From: Enterocloster clostridioformis
GTDB lineage: Bacteria; Bacillota; Clostridia; Lachnospirales; Lachnospiraceae
DNA: 64,000 bases
NCBI RefSeq assembly: GCF_020297485.1
Contig: NZ_JAIWZC010000001.1
Location: forward strand, 1,240,001-1,304,000
Direction: 5' to 3'
The notes under the pieces were generated by a model. That model did not search any database, was not told the origin of the DNA, and was given only the letters and a program-made list of their open reading frames with translations. Position numbers and translations under genes: made by a program. Shown here piece by piece: positions 34,385-42,926 of the stretch (position 1 is the first letter of the stretch; every line of letters starts with the position of its first letter).

Positions 34385-35068
34385 TTATCCATCATGTGCC
34401 CCGTTTACTTGTAACTCGTTTAAATAAATATTTTTTGAATCCTCCAGCATATGCTGTTCAATTACCTGCTCCAGGTCCGGCCGTTTCTGTACGATCGCGT
34501 CAACCAGCGTTTTATGGCTGTTAAAGGCCCATTCTTCATCCACATAATTACCGTTTATCTCCATAATAAGCTGTAATATGGAGGACAGAGATTTCCAGGC
34601 GTTAAATATCGCCTTATTTCCAGAACATTTCATAATCGCCACATGTACGTCGTAACCCAGCGCCGCCATTTTCACAGGAGCACATTCTTCTCCCTTGTCT
34701 CTCTCCAGCTTTAACTGATTAAGGCTGTCCAGAATCGGAGCGTAATCCATGATGTCCTTATTCTGCAGGATGGAGATCGCCTTCTTTTCCAGAATAAGAC
34801 GCAGTTCATAGATATCGTCGATATCCTTGTCTGAGATGCCAATCACTCTCGTTCTGCCGTTTTCCTCGCAGGCAACCAATCCCTCCGCCTCCAGCTGCTG
34901 AAGAGCCCTGCGCACCGGGCCGCGGCTGACATCCATGCGCTTACTGATAGCAACCTCGCGGAGATATTCGCCTTCCTTCAGTTCGCCAGTGAGTATCTCA
35001 TAGCGAAGCGTGGAAAGAACGTCTTTTGCAACTAAGGACCTTTGTAAAGGGGCCGATAATGAGCTCAT
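34385..35068 (-). CDS. GntR-family (FadR/FCD) transcriptional regulator
   Basis: 227 residues. The N-terminal winged helix at about residues 13-75 has VAISKRMDVSRGPVRRALQQL. The C-terminal FCD effector domain has LRLILEKKAISIL and the helical VHVAIMKCSGNKAIF. Such regulators of sugar-acid genes release DNA when the acid binds. It is the first gene of the TRAP/uxuA operon. Its promoter overlaps three 20-bp-phased boxes (35093-35164), which suggests autoregulation. Confidence 0.93.
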   Translation of the reverse strand: MSSLSAPLQRSLVAKDVLSTLRYEILTGELKEGEYLREVAISKRMDVSRGPVRRALQQLEAEGLVACEENGRTRVIGISDKDIDDIYELRLILEKKAISILQNKDIMDYAPILDSLNQLKLERDKGEECAPVKMAALGYDVHVAIMKCSGNKAIFNAWKSLSSILQLIMEINGNYVDEEWAFNSHKTLVDAIVQKRPDLEQVIEQHMLEDSKNIYLNELQVNGAHDG

Positions 35069-35092
35069 AATTATTTACTCCTTTCGATTATG

Positions 35093-35164
35093 ATTATAGT
35101 ATATAGTATTATTTTTGTCAACATCTTTCTTAATTTGCCAACATTATTTTTTTTATGTTAACAT
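35093..35164 (-). promoter_or_regulatory. promoter with three phased operator-like boxes
   Basis: TTGACA (35121-35116) and TATAAT (35098-35093) are 17 bases apart. On the plus strand GTCAACAT, GCCAACAT and GTTAACAT begin at 35117, 35137 and 35157, exactly 20 bp apart. The last is part of a perfect ATGTTAACAT palindrome, and the first overlaps the -35. They are probably sites for the adjacent GntR protein. Confidence 0.72.
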
Positions 35165-35237
35165 ATTTTTATAAATACATTTGTTTACCCAGGCACGACA
35201 ATGCCGGCGCACACAGAGCGGAGCCACACTAACGCTA

Positions 35238-35270
35238 ATCGAGTAGGAGGAAATTTCTCTGATAAAGAAA
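35238..35270 (-). mobile_element. possible 3' remnant of another group II intron
   Basis: The plus strand reads AATCGAGTAGGAGGAA, identical to the 3' terminus of both full introns, then diverges and hits the IS66-type repeat at 35271. A short hairpin TTTCT/AGAAA could be part of domain VI. The rest is missing. Confidence 0.5.
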
Positions 35271-35372
35271 GTAAGCGTCAAATAAGAACGTGTAGTGATT
35301 TTTTCGATATTTTCCTATAAACTTAGGGTTAGAGTTTCAAGAGTGAATTCTAAAAACTCTAAATCTAAGAAT
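35271..35372. repeat. solo IS66-type end next to the IS66 element
   Basis: This 102-base block starts with the same 28 bases as the inverted right end at 37889-37916 (GTAAGCGTCAAATAAGAACG...). It continues with related AACTTAGGGTTAGAG and AAAACTCTAAAT stretches, then meets a second GTAAGCG at 35373. It appears to be the upstream end of a second, otherwise deleted IS66 copy. Confidence 0.7.
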
Positions 35373-35438
35373 GTAAGCGTCAAATAAGATGGTGGATAGA
35401 AAAATAACCACTAACCCTCTATACTAAAAGGGCAGTGG

Positions 35439-37007
35439 TTATCGGCAACGTTCCTGCACCATGGGATCCCATGGCAGATAGTCATCCAGATATTCCGGAT
35501 TTTCGAGAAATCTACTCCCCGGCATATCTGCCAGGATATACTTGATGTATTTCATTGCATCCAGGCCGTTGGCTTTGGCTGTTTCTACCAGGGTGTAGAT
35601 TCCCGCACTTGCGGCAGCACCCTTCGGACTTCCGGCAAACAGCCAGTTCTTCCGGCCGATCACAAAGGGGCGGATACAGTTCTCCGCAAGGGAATTGCTG
35701 ATGGAGCAGTTTCCATCCCCAAGATAGTTGAAGAACTCCTGCCGGTTGTTCAGGGCATACTGGAAAGCGGTATGGAGCTTCGACTTTGGCAATTCCCCGG
35801 CAGAGCTTATCTCTGCCCACGACCAGAAAGCCTCGAGAAGCGGCTTCTCGCGGTCAAGTCGTTCTTTTTTCTTTTGTTCCGGGGGAAGGCCGTCCAGTTC
35901 CTTTTCTATCTCAAACAGTTTATTCAGACGAATGACTGCTTCCGCAGGTTTTGAGGCTTCCGGGCCATGGATGTCTTTTGGCAGCGCGTCCACAAAAGCG
36001 CGGCGCAGATGTGTGTAACACAGACATCTCGTAACCCCTTTCACCCCATTATACCCGGAATAAGCATCCGTATGGATATATCCGGTATAGCCTTTTAAAA
36101 ATGTTTCCGGATATTTCCCACCCCTCCCCGGCTGGTACTCAAAATACCGGACCGGCCGTTTGCTGTCCCTGGTGCTGCAGTACACCCACATATAGGAATC
36201 CGAAGTGTTCTTCCTCCCTGGTTCCTTCAGCACCTGCACGTGGGTCTCGTCGATATGCAGATATCCCTGCTTTAGAAGTTCCCGTCTGAGATGGGAGACC
36301 ACATGGGAAAGCCAGTCCCGGCAGACGGCCAGGAGCCAGTTTGACATCGTTGCCCTGCTTAAAGACAGCCCCATGGCTTCCCATTCCTTTTCCTGACGGT
36401 ATAAGGGGATGCCCAGTTCAAACTTCTGATGGACAAGCCATGCGATCGTGGAAGCAGATGCAAGGGAGTGCATGACCGGAGGATGGGGCACCGGGGATTT
36501 CTCCATATAAGGCGTCCCGTTTTTGCGGCATGCCCTGCATTCATAGGTTTCCCGGTAATGGTCAACCACTTTGAGGCTGGCAGGGATGAACTGTACCTCG
36601 GTACGCACAAACTCCTCACCAACTTTTACCATGGTACCTCCGCATCTCTCACAGATCTGTTCACTTTCATCGCTCGTGTGGAGCACTTTGCTGCGGGGAA
36701 TGTCTTTTATCAGTTTTTCCCGCTGGCCGGCATATTTCCTTTTACGCAGATGTTTTTCGACCTCCACCAGATCCGGCTCATGGGCATCCGGCTCAGCACA
36801 GGATTCCATTTCATTAAAAAGAGACATCTGTCCCTCTATTTCAAGGGCAGACGTCTTCTCTGATTTTGTTCCATAAAGTTTACGGGTAAGGAAATCAACC
36901 TGCTCCCTAAGGAGCCGGACCTGCTGTTCCAGTTCTTTGATCTGCTTTTGGTACTCCTGCTCTGTATCCTGCATGGGCTGAAAACCTTCCTGTTCTGATA
37001 AATTCAT
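35439..37007 (-). CDS. tnpC: IS66 transposase TnpC
   Basis: 522 residues. An N-terminal leucine-zipper coiled coil (KQIKELEQQVRLLREQVDFL) is followed by a zinc-binding CxxC (ICERCGGTMVKVG). The DDE core has HIDETHVQV, IHTDAYSGYNG and the C-terminal NSLAENCIRPFVIGRKNWLF that holds the catalytic Glu. The length is normal for the family. It is the catalytic protein of the IS. Confidence 0.95.
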   Translation of the reverse strand: MNLSEQEGFQPMQDTEQEYQKQIKELEQQVRLLREQVDFLTRKLYGTKSEKTSALEIEGQMSLFNEMESCAEPDAHEPDLVEVEKHLRKRKYAGQREKLIKDIPRSKVLHTSDESEQICERCGGTMVKVGEEFVRTEVQFIPASLKVVDHYRETYECRACRKNGTPYMEKSPVPHPPVMHSLASASTIAWLVHQKFELGIPLYRQEKEWEAMGLSLSRATMSNWLLAVCRDWLSHVVSHLRRELLKQGYLHIDETHVQVLKEPGRKNTSDSYMWVYCSTRDSKRPVRYFEYQPGRGGKYPETFLKGYTGYIHTDAYSGYNGVKGVTRCLCYTHLRRAFVDALPKDIHGPEASKPAEAVIRLNKLFEIEKELDGLPPEQKKKERLDREKPLLEAFWSWAEISSAGELPKSKLHTAFQYALNNRQEFFNYLGDGNCSISNSLAENCIRPFVIGRKNWLFAGSPKGAAASAGIYTLVETAKANGLDAMKYIKYILADMPGSRFLENPEYLDDYLPWDPMVQERCR

Positions 37008-37038
37008 TATACCATAAAACAGCAGGATTTTCCAGCAT

Positions 37039-37413
37039 TTATAAGGAATTCCCGGGGGGTTCAGGCTTCGGGGGAACCCAGCTGCGGACCGCTTTTGGCT
37101 GCTCCGGGTTCAGGCCCTCCAGCAGCCAGCGGAGCTGCTGGTGGGAGATCTGTCTGGCTTCTTCGCCCGTCCGCGGCCATTGGAGGCGGCCGTTTTCGTA
37201 GCGCTTATAGAACAGGCAGAAGCCGTCCCCTTCATAATGGACTGCCTTGATCCGGTCCGCCCGTTTCCCGCAGAAAAGGAACAGGGAATTGCTGTAAGGG
37301 TCAAGCTGAAAGCTGTACTGGATGATATCCACCAGACCGTCCAGCTGTTTTCTCATATCTGTGTACCCGGTGCGCAGATAGATCTTTTCCACCCGGGAGA
37401 GGTCACCTAACAT
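37039..37413 (-). CDS. tnpB: IS66 accessory protein TnpB
   Basis: 124 residues with the IS66 Orf2 pattern: VEKIYLRTGYTDMRKQLDGL, SLFLFCGKRADRIKAVHYEG and GFCLFYKRYENGRLQWP. It is required with TnpA and TnpC for transposition of IS66 elements and is not related to the IS605 nuclease of the same name. It overlaps tnpA by 7 bases. Confidence 0.95.
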   Translation of the reverse strand: MLGDLSRVEKIYLRTGYTDMRKQLDGLVDIIQYSFQLDPYSNSLFLFCGKRADRIKAVHYEGDGFCLFYKRYENGRLQWPRTGEEARQISHQQLRWLLEGLNPEQPKAVRSWVPPKPEPPGNSL

Positions 37414-37802
37414 GATCTCACCGCTTTCAGAATGGTCTCCAGCAACTCGCGGGGCGTATCTTCAAAGAGGTCAACAGTCACCGTACCGGCACGGAGTACT
37501 GCTGCAGGAGCGGCACAGGGATCCTGCCTGCCGTGAAGGGATACCTCCGTAAATTCCGGAGCCGCATCCGGAATCAACGCAGTCTGCTCCATGACCGGCC
37601 TGCATCCATGACTCTTTCGGGGCAGTTCTTCAAGCGCCAGTTTCCGGATCTTTGCGATCCAGTAGTAATAGCTTTTTAGGGAGATATGATGTTGTTCGCA
37701 CCATGCCTGGTTTGTTAGACCGGAGGCTCTGCATTGCCGGATCACGTCCAGCCAGTACTGAAGTTTTACCTGTTTATCCGGAGTTAAAGCGGAAATGTCC
37801 AT
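37407..37802 (-). CDS. tnpA: IS66 accessory protein TnpA
   Basis: 131 residues. The N-terminal helix-turn-helix region YWLDVIRQCRASGLTNQAWC and HHISLKSYYYWIAKIRK match IS66 Orf1. It probably binds the element ends. It is the first gene of the IS66 operon, 114 bases inside the right end. Confidence 0.93.
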   Translation of the reverse strand: MDISALTPDKQVKLQYWLDVIRQCRASGLTNQAWCEQHHISLKSYYYWIAKIRKLALEELPRKSHGCRPVMEQTALIPDAAPEFTEVSLHGRQDPCAAPAAVLRAGTVTVDLFEDTPRELLETILKAVRSC

Positions 37803-37916
37803 TGGTATTCTCCTTTATCTGGATTTAGAGTTTTGGGAGGGAACTCTAAAAACTCTAACCCCAAGTTTACAAGAGAACGCCAAATATTTCACTACACGTT
37901 CTTATTTGACGCTTAC

Positions 37917-38412
37917 GAAAATAAATCCTGCGGCCGCGGCTGCTGCGGAAGCGAAACTTGAGGAAGGATTCAGTTTTAACAAAGATGCAAAGATGCTGCA
38001 ATGTCCGGCAGGTGAACTGGCCATGCGGGTTGAGAAGCGGGAGGCAAAGAACGGGAACCAGTACCGGAATTACGTATTCAGCAAGAAAAAATGCGAAAAG
38101 TGCCCTCTAAAAGGACAGTGTAAAGTAGGGAAGTGGAAAACCCACAGCTATAGTATTACCCAAGCAAGAGAAAAGAACCGGAGCAGGCTGGAATTTGAAG
38201 CAAGCGAAGAATTTCAAGAACGCCTGAAGATACGGCACCGGATTGAAGAAAAGAATGGGGAATTAAAGGAAGCCCACGGATTAGGCAGAGCAGATTCAGT
38301 GGGATTGTTTGCTATGGAATTGCAAATGAATTTTACGGCATTCGTAGCAAATATTAAGAGAATAACGAAGTTGATTGCACTGGCCGGAGAGAGTATGAAA
38401 GTTTTTCTGTAA
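37917..38412 (+). pseudogene. C-terminal fragment of an IS1182-family transposase
   Basis: About 165 codons with the zinc-like CEKCPLKGQC and SRLEFEASEEFQERLKIRHRIEEKNGELK, the IS1182 C-terminal signature with the catalytic Glu. The first two thirds are missing; the frame begins abruptly at the IS66 right end. The missing part is not on the other side of IS66. Confidence 0.88.
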
Positions 38413-38473
38413 ATAGCTATTAAGCATTAGGTCTTCTATGATAAAATCTATTATCATAAGGAGGCCTATTATT

Positions 38474-39718
38474 ATGGCAAGAAGAGAAAAACAGCCCGTA
38501 CACAAAGTAGTCATGACGGAGGGGAAAAGGAACATCGTCCATCAGCTCCTGGAAGAGTATGACATCCAGACTGCGGAGGATATCCAGGAAGCCCTCAAAG
38601 ACCTGCTGGGGAGCACCCTGAAGGAGATGATGGAAGCGGAGATGGATGAGCATCTCGGCTATGGGAGGTCAGAACGGTCGGATTCGGATGATTACCGCAA
38701 TGGCTACAAGCCCAAGCGGATCAACAGCAGCTTCGGGAGCATGGACATCCAGGTGCCCTAGGACAGGAAGTCCACGTTTGAACCCCAGGTGGTAAGAAAG
38801 CGCCAGAAGGACATTTCCGGCATTGACCAGAAGATCATATCCATGTATGCAAAAGGCATGACAACCCGCCAAATCTCGGATACCTTGATGGACATTTATG
38901 GTTTTGAGGCTTCGGAAGGGTTCATCTCGGACGTGACGGACAAGATACTGCCGCAGATTGAAGACTGGCAGAACCGCCCGCTGGAGGAAGTCTATCCCGT
39001 GGTCTACATCGACGCAATCCATTATTCCGTGCGGGAGGACGGGGTAATCCGCAAGCTTGCCGCCTATGTCATCCTCGGCCTTACGCTGGAAGGTAAAAAG
39101 GAAGTCCTGAGCATACAGATCGGGGAGAATGAAAGCTCCAAGTACTGGCTCTGCGTTCTGAACGAGTTGAAGAACCGCGGTGTGAAGGATATCCTCATTC
39201 TCTGCTCGGACGGGCTCACGGGCATTAAGGAAGCCATAACGGCGGCATTCCCGAAGACGGAGCAGCAGCGCTGCATCGTACATATGGTACGGAACACGCT
39301 GAAATACGTCTCCGACAAGGACCGGAAAGCATTTGCCACGGACCTGAAAACCATCTACCATGCCGCAAACGAGGAAAAGGCGCTGGAGGCGCTGGAGAAG
39401 GTGACGGAAAAGTGGACGCCAAAGTACCCCAACTCAATGAAACGCTGGCATGACAACTGGGATGTGGTATCCCCCATCTTCAAGTTTTCCATGGAGGTCA
39501 GGAAGGTGATCTATACTACCAACGCGATCGAGAGCCTCAACTCTACCTACCGGAAGCTCAACCGCCAGCGGAGCGTGTTCCCGGGCAGCACGGCGCTCTT
39601 AAAGGCTCTGTACCTGGCCACGTTCGAGGCGACGAAGAAGTGGACCATGCCCATCCGCAACTGGGGGCAGGTCTATGGGGAACTGTCCATTATGTACGAA
39701 GGCAGACTGCCGGAATAA
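38474..39718 (+). pseudogene. IS256-family transposase with a premature amber stop
   Basis: 414 codons with the IS256 signature across the whole length: LGSTLKEMMEAEMDEHLGY, VYIDAIHYSVREDG, CSDGLTGIKEAI and YTTNAIESLNS. A TAG at 38759-38761 interrupts SMDIQVP-stop-DRKSTFEPQV, where relatives have glutamine (CAG to TAG). The frame is otherwise intact, so a single substitution inactivated it. ATG 38474 follows AAGGAGG. Confidence 0.92.
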
Positions 39719-39731
39719 GAGCGCACAGGCA

Positions 39732-39747
39732 TAGGTGTACACCTATC
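39732..39747. repeat. 16-bp perfect palindrome
   Basis: ATAGGTGTACACCTAT lies between the IS256 stop and the 70-residue ORF. It could be a protein-binding site or part of the IS256 right end. Confidence 0.5.
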
Positions 39748-39763
39748 CGGAAAGGAGCTTTCC

Positions 39764-39976
39764 ATGTATGGATTTTCAAAATACGATGCTCAGGACAGGT
39801 ACGACAGCTATAATACTGTACAGGTGAAGTTAAAACTGAATATGAAGACAGATGCAGATATCCTGGCCTGGGTCAGACAGCACAAATATGGCAGGGACAC
39901 TTCCGTCCAAGGGGCCATCAAGGCCCTGATACGGGAAGACATCGCCAGAGGCCAGGCCGATGGGACACAAGGTTAA
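39764..39976 (+). CDS. small hypothetical protein
   Basis: 70 residues from ATG 39764 after GGAAAGGAGC. The C-terminal half (VKLKLNMKTDADILAWVRQH...SVQGAIKALIREDIARG) is compatible with a ribbon-helix-helix-like fold, but this is not certain. It converges with the next gene, their stops overlapping by 4 bases. Confidence 0.6.
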   Translation: MYGFSKYDAQDRYDSYNTVQVKLKLNMKTDADILAWVRQHKYGRDTSVQGAIKALIREDIARGQADGTQG

Positions 39977-40248
39977 TCCCTCTGCATTTTACATTCGTTG
40001 GCTGTCTGCAGCTCTGACAGGGATTCCATGATAGACAGGTAATCGATCCCCTCCACAACAGTCCCTGTGCCAGGGTCAAACAGTTCATCGTCTGCGGTGG
40101 CTTTCGGGTCATAGGATTTCAGTTCACTGTCATACCAGCTATAGATATCACTGTATAAGTCGGCTGCATGATCCAGCAGGGACTGCAGTCCATTGATCTT
40201 TGCCCTGATATCTTCAGGTACAAAGGGATCGTCTGTTTTTAGCTTCAT
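39973..40248 (-). CDS. hypothetical protein
   Basis: 91 residues from ATG 40248 with AGGAGGTGTGCC directly upstream. It is acidic and rich in Asp and Tyr (YSDIYSWYDSELKSYDPKAT), with a helical C-terminus. No family is recognised. It is probably cargo or a remnant of the mobile region. Confidence 0.6.
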   Translation of the reverse strand: MKLKTDDPFVPEDIRAKINGLQSLLDHAADLYSDIYSWYDSELKSYDPKATADDELFDPGTGTVVEGIDYLSIMESLSELQTANECKMQRD

Positions 40249-40313
40249 GGCACACCTCCTGATGTTTTCCTGTAAGAAGTGTACCATAATTTGATGGGAT
40301 TTTCCAATACATC

Positions 40314-40375
40314 TTGACAGAATCCAAAAGCATCCGTATAGTAAAGGTAGGTGGTCACGACATCCACCTACCTTT
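40314..40375 (+). ncRNA. consensus promoter driving a hairpin-only transcript
   Basis: TTGACA (40314-40319) and TATAGT (40337-40342) are 17 bases apart. Almost at the predicted start is an AAAGGTAGGTGG/CCACCTACCTTT perfect 12-bp stem. No start codon with a ribosome site follows. It is a candidate short RNA; the stem lacks a strong T-run. Confidence 0.4.
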
Positions 40376-40498
40376 CTCATTAACTTATCATAGAAGATCT
40401 CAATTTACAGACTTTTTTTCATACTCTCTGGCCGGATGATAAAACAGCCCATATTTTTTAGTGAATCATAATCTCTGACACTATATTATAGAAGAAAG

Positions 40499-40528
40499 AA
40501 AAACTCCCACAAAAAAACGGGAGTTTTT
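40499..40528. terminator. bidirectional terminator
   Basis: AAAAACTCCC and GGGAGTTTTT form a 10-bp stem with a poly-A loop. It would stop the plus-strand transcript before tRNA-Trp, and also tRNA-Trp read-through. Confidence 0.8.
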
Positions 40529-40594
40529 CAGTGCCCTCATAAAATAAGGATTTCTCGACTCTCTTCGGGTTGGGCTATTCGTTAAAATAGTCAG

Positions 40595-40665
40595 CAGGGG
40601 AAGAGGGGCTCGAACCCCCATCTACGGTTTTGGAGACCGCTGCTCTACCATTGAACTATTCCCCT
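40595..40665 (-). tRNA. tRNA-Trp (CCA)
   Basis: The minus strand folds as a class I tRNA. The acceptor is AGGGGAA/TTCCCCT, the anticodon loop CTCCAAA (anticodon CCA), the T-arm GGGGGTTCGAGCCCCT, and the discriminator is G. The 3' CCA is not encoded. Confidence 0.95.
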
Positions 40666-40916
40666 ATGGTTTATCTCTTTGGTTTGGAACCCTTCCGAAC
40701 CTCAATTAGGATACCACAGGTTTGAGAAAGTGTCAACTGTTTTTTCAAAAAAAGTGTTTTTCCTGATATTTGCAAAAATATGAAAACCATGAAATCACCG
40801 CAGCAGCCATATCATATTGAAAACCGGACAACGGAGAAGGATTAGAGCCGGGACAGCGGCAGGCCGCACCCCCGCCTGCCGCTTCCATTTCTATTCTGCC
40901 GTTTATATGCTTCCAT

Positions 40917-42305
40917 TTATATGATTCCAATGGCCTCCCGCACATTGGAAACTCCAATCAGGCGTATGCCCTCCACCTGCTTCATCTTATCCGCGCATAC
41001 CTTTGGCAGCACACAGGTGGTAAAACCCAGCTTGGCAGCCTCATTCACACGCTGGCCGGCCTGGGATACGGCCCTGACCTCTCCTGACAGGCCCACCTCC
41101 CCGAATATAAGCATCTTTGAATCCACGGGCCTGTCCTTGTAGCTGGACATAAGGGCCATGATAATGGCCAGGTCCAGGGCGGGCTCGTTCATCTTCATGC
41201 CTCCCGCGATGTTCACATAGGCGTCCAGCCGCGACATCTCATAGCGGCAGCGCTTCTCCAGCACGGCCATCAGCAGGTTGACACGGTTGTAATCCGTACC
41301 GGCCGCTGTTCGCCTGGGCATACCGAAATTGGTTTCCGTCACCAGGGCCTGTACCTCTAAAAGGATGGGCCTGGTGCCCTCAAAGGAACAGGACACCACT
41401 GCGCCGGAGGCTTCCTCAGGCCGGCCGTCCAGCATATATTCGGAGGGATTCTCCACCTCCGCCAGCCCCTGTTCCTGCATCTCAAATACACCTATCTCAT
41501 TGGTAGAGCCAAACCGGTTCTTCACACTCCGCAGAATGCGGTAGGACGCATTCCTGTCTCCCTCAAAATAAAGTACCGTATCCACCATATGTTCCAATAC
41601 CCTTGGGCCTGCCACCACGCCTTCCTTTGTCACATGCCCCACCACGAAAATGGCAATTCCGCGGCTCTTTGCTATCTGCATCAGGATTCCCGTGGACTCC
41701 CTTACCTGGCTGACGCTTCCGGGAGCCGAGGATATCTCCTCCCTGTACATGGTCTGTATGGAGTCAATGACTGCAATCTGGGGATTCTCAGTGTCAATGG
41801 CCCTCTCAATATGCTCCAGGCTTGTCTCACACAGGAATTTCAGCTCTCCGGTTACCGGGCCAATGCGGTTGGCCCTTATTTTAATCTGTTTCAGGGATTC
41901 CTCCCCTGATATGTACAGGACCCGCTGTCCCGCGCCTGCCAGATTCCGGCATACCTGAAGCAGAAGGGTGGATTTTCCGATACCCGGATCTCCGCCCACC
42001 AGCACCAGGGAGCCGGCCACGATTCCATCTCCCAGCACCCGGTCCAATTCTCCAAAGCCCGTGGATATACGGTCCTGCTCCTCTATGTCAATCTCTGACA
42101 GAAGGGATGGTTTGGCTGCCGGAATCGGGGATTTCTGGCTTCCCGAAGACAGGCGCCCTAAACCGCCCTGACTGACAGCTGACTTTGACACCGGTTCCTC
42201 CACCATGGAATTCCAGGCTTTGCAGGCAGGACACTGCCCCATCCATTTGGATGATTCATATCCGCATTCCTTACAGAAAAATGCGGTGGTTTTCGCTTTT
42301 GCCAT
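40917..42305 (-). CDS. radA: DNA repair protein RadA
   Basis: 462 residues. An N-terminal zinc finger (FCKECGYESSKWMGQCPACKAW) is followed by a RecA-like ATPase with Walker A GGDPGIGKST. The RadA-specific KNRFGSTNEIGVFEM motif comes next, and a C-terminal Lon-like domain. It promotes branch migration and processing of recombination intermediates. ATG 42305 has AGGAGGCTATC upstream. It is probably in one transcript with the gene at 42392-42808 only by read-through, because a terminator lies between. Confidence 0.97.
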   Translation of the reverse strand: MAKAKTTAFFCKECGYESSKWMGQCPACKAWNSMVEEPVSKSAVSQGGLGRLSSGSQKSPIPAAKPSLLSEIDIEEQDRISTGFGELDRVLGDGIVAGSLVLVGGDPGIGKSTLLLQVCRNLAGAGQRVLYISGEESLKQIKIRANRIGPVTGELKFLCETSLEHIERAIDTENPQIAVIDSIQTMYREEISSAPGSVSQVRESTGILMQIAKSRGIAIFVVGHVTKEGVVAGPRVLEHMVDTVLYFEGDRNASYRILRSVKNRFGSTNEIGVFEMQEQGLAEVENPSEYMLDGRPEEASGAVVSCSFEGTRPILLEVQALVTETNFGMPRRTAAGTDYNRVNLLMAVLEKRCRYEMSRLDAYVNIAGGMKMNEPALDLAIIMALMSSYKDRPVDSKMLIFGEVGLSGEVRAVSQAGQRVNEAAKLGFTTCVLPKVCADKMKQVEGIRLIGVSNVREAIGII

Positions 42306-42349
42306 GATAGCCTCCTAATATTCATGGAATAAAATGTAAAAACTGACAG

Positions 42350-42375
42350 AAAAAGGCTGGAATCGCTTCCAGCCT
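42350..42375 (-). terminator. terminator downstream of the 138-residue gene
   Basis: AGGCTGGAA and TTCCAGCCT form a 9-bp stem followed on the minus strand by TTTTTCTG. Confidence 0.82.
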
Positions 42376-42391
42376 GTATGATACTTAAGTT

Positions 42392-42808
42392 TTATGCTCT
42401 CTTTACAGCCTTAACCTGAACCGATACCCCTTCTTCCAGCTCCACGCTCACGCTGAGCTTGCCGCTCATGTTGGTTTTCATGCTGCCTACGGCTGCACCG
42501 TCAACGTAAACCTCGTAATCTGTATCGTTCTCAAGCTGTATGGTAATCTGTGCATCCCTGCTGCCTTCCACCGCGAATTCCACGTCCTCATCCGTAACCT
42601 TGAAATGCTCTGCCGCTGTTCCGGGTACAGATTCATAAACAAACATGTCATTGCGCTCCAGTTTGGTAATCTCGTTGTAGGTCTTGACCTTATACATGTC
42701 TCCCTGATATTCAAAATCGGACTTCTTAGCCTTCTGTCCTAACTTGTAATTGCCAAAACTAATGGTGCCATCCTGCTCTATGCAGATTAACTCTTCAATG
42801 ACCGGCAT
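42392..42808 (-). CDS. conserved hypothetical protein
   Basis: 138 residues starting MPVIEELICIEQDGTISFGN with an AGGAGGATAAG site upstream. It is beta-rich and acidic. The first half (GNYKLGQKAKKSDFEYQGDMYKVKTYNEITKLERND) and the second (a PEGA-like DYEVYVDGAAVGSMKTNMSG) look like two small beta domains. Clostridial homologues are often labelled endosialidase without evidence, so I give no function. It is monocistronic, with its own terminator. Confidence 0.72.
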   Translation of the reverse strand: MPVIEELICIEQDGTISFGNYKLGQKAKKSDFEYQGDMYKVKTYNEITKLERNDMFVYESVPGTAAEHFKVTDEDVEFAVEGSRDAQITIQLENDTDYEVYVDGAAVGSMKTNMSGKLSVSVELEEGVSVQVKAVKRA

Positions 42809-42926
42809 CTTCTTATCCTCCTGCTAATTGTGCTTAAGTATAACCTCTTCATAAAAATTATACAACAATTACCGAAAAATAACTAGTGAAAATATTCTTA
42901 ATTTGTATAAACTGCTACAGATGCTG

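Larger units (their letters stand above)
35373..37916 (-). mobile_element. IS66-family insertion sequence
   Basis: A 2,544-base element with ends GTAAGCGTCAAATAAGA in inverted orientation (35373 and 37916) and three genes in the IS66 order tnpA-tnpB-tnpC. All three reading frames are intact. No 8-bp target duplication is found: the flanks CTAAGAAT and GAAAATAA differ. The neighbourhood must therefore have rearranged after insertion. Confidence 0.88.
40249..40594. other. non-coding gap with promoter-hairpin unit
   Basis: This gap holds the promoter and hairpin at 40314-40375, a short tract GACTTTTTTTCATACTCTC resembling the elements at 15.6 and 17.6 kb, and the terminator at 40499-40528. No reading frame is convincing. 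Confidence 0.5.

Noticed and set aside
37795..37916. N-terminal part of the plus-strand frame 37795-38412
   Set aside because: This part lies inside the IS66 end; only the part from 37917 matches IS1182 transposase.
35365..37924. 8-bp target duplication of IS66
   Set aside because: Left flank CTAAGAAT and right flank GAAAATAA do not match.
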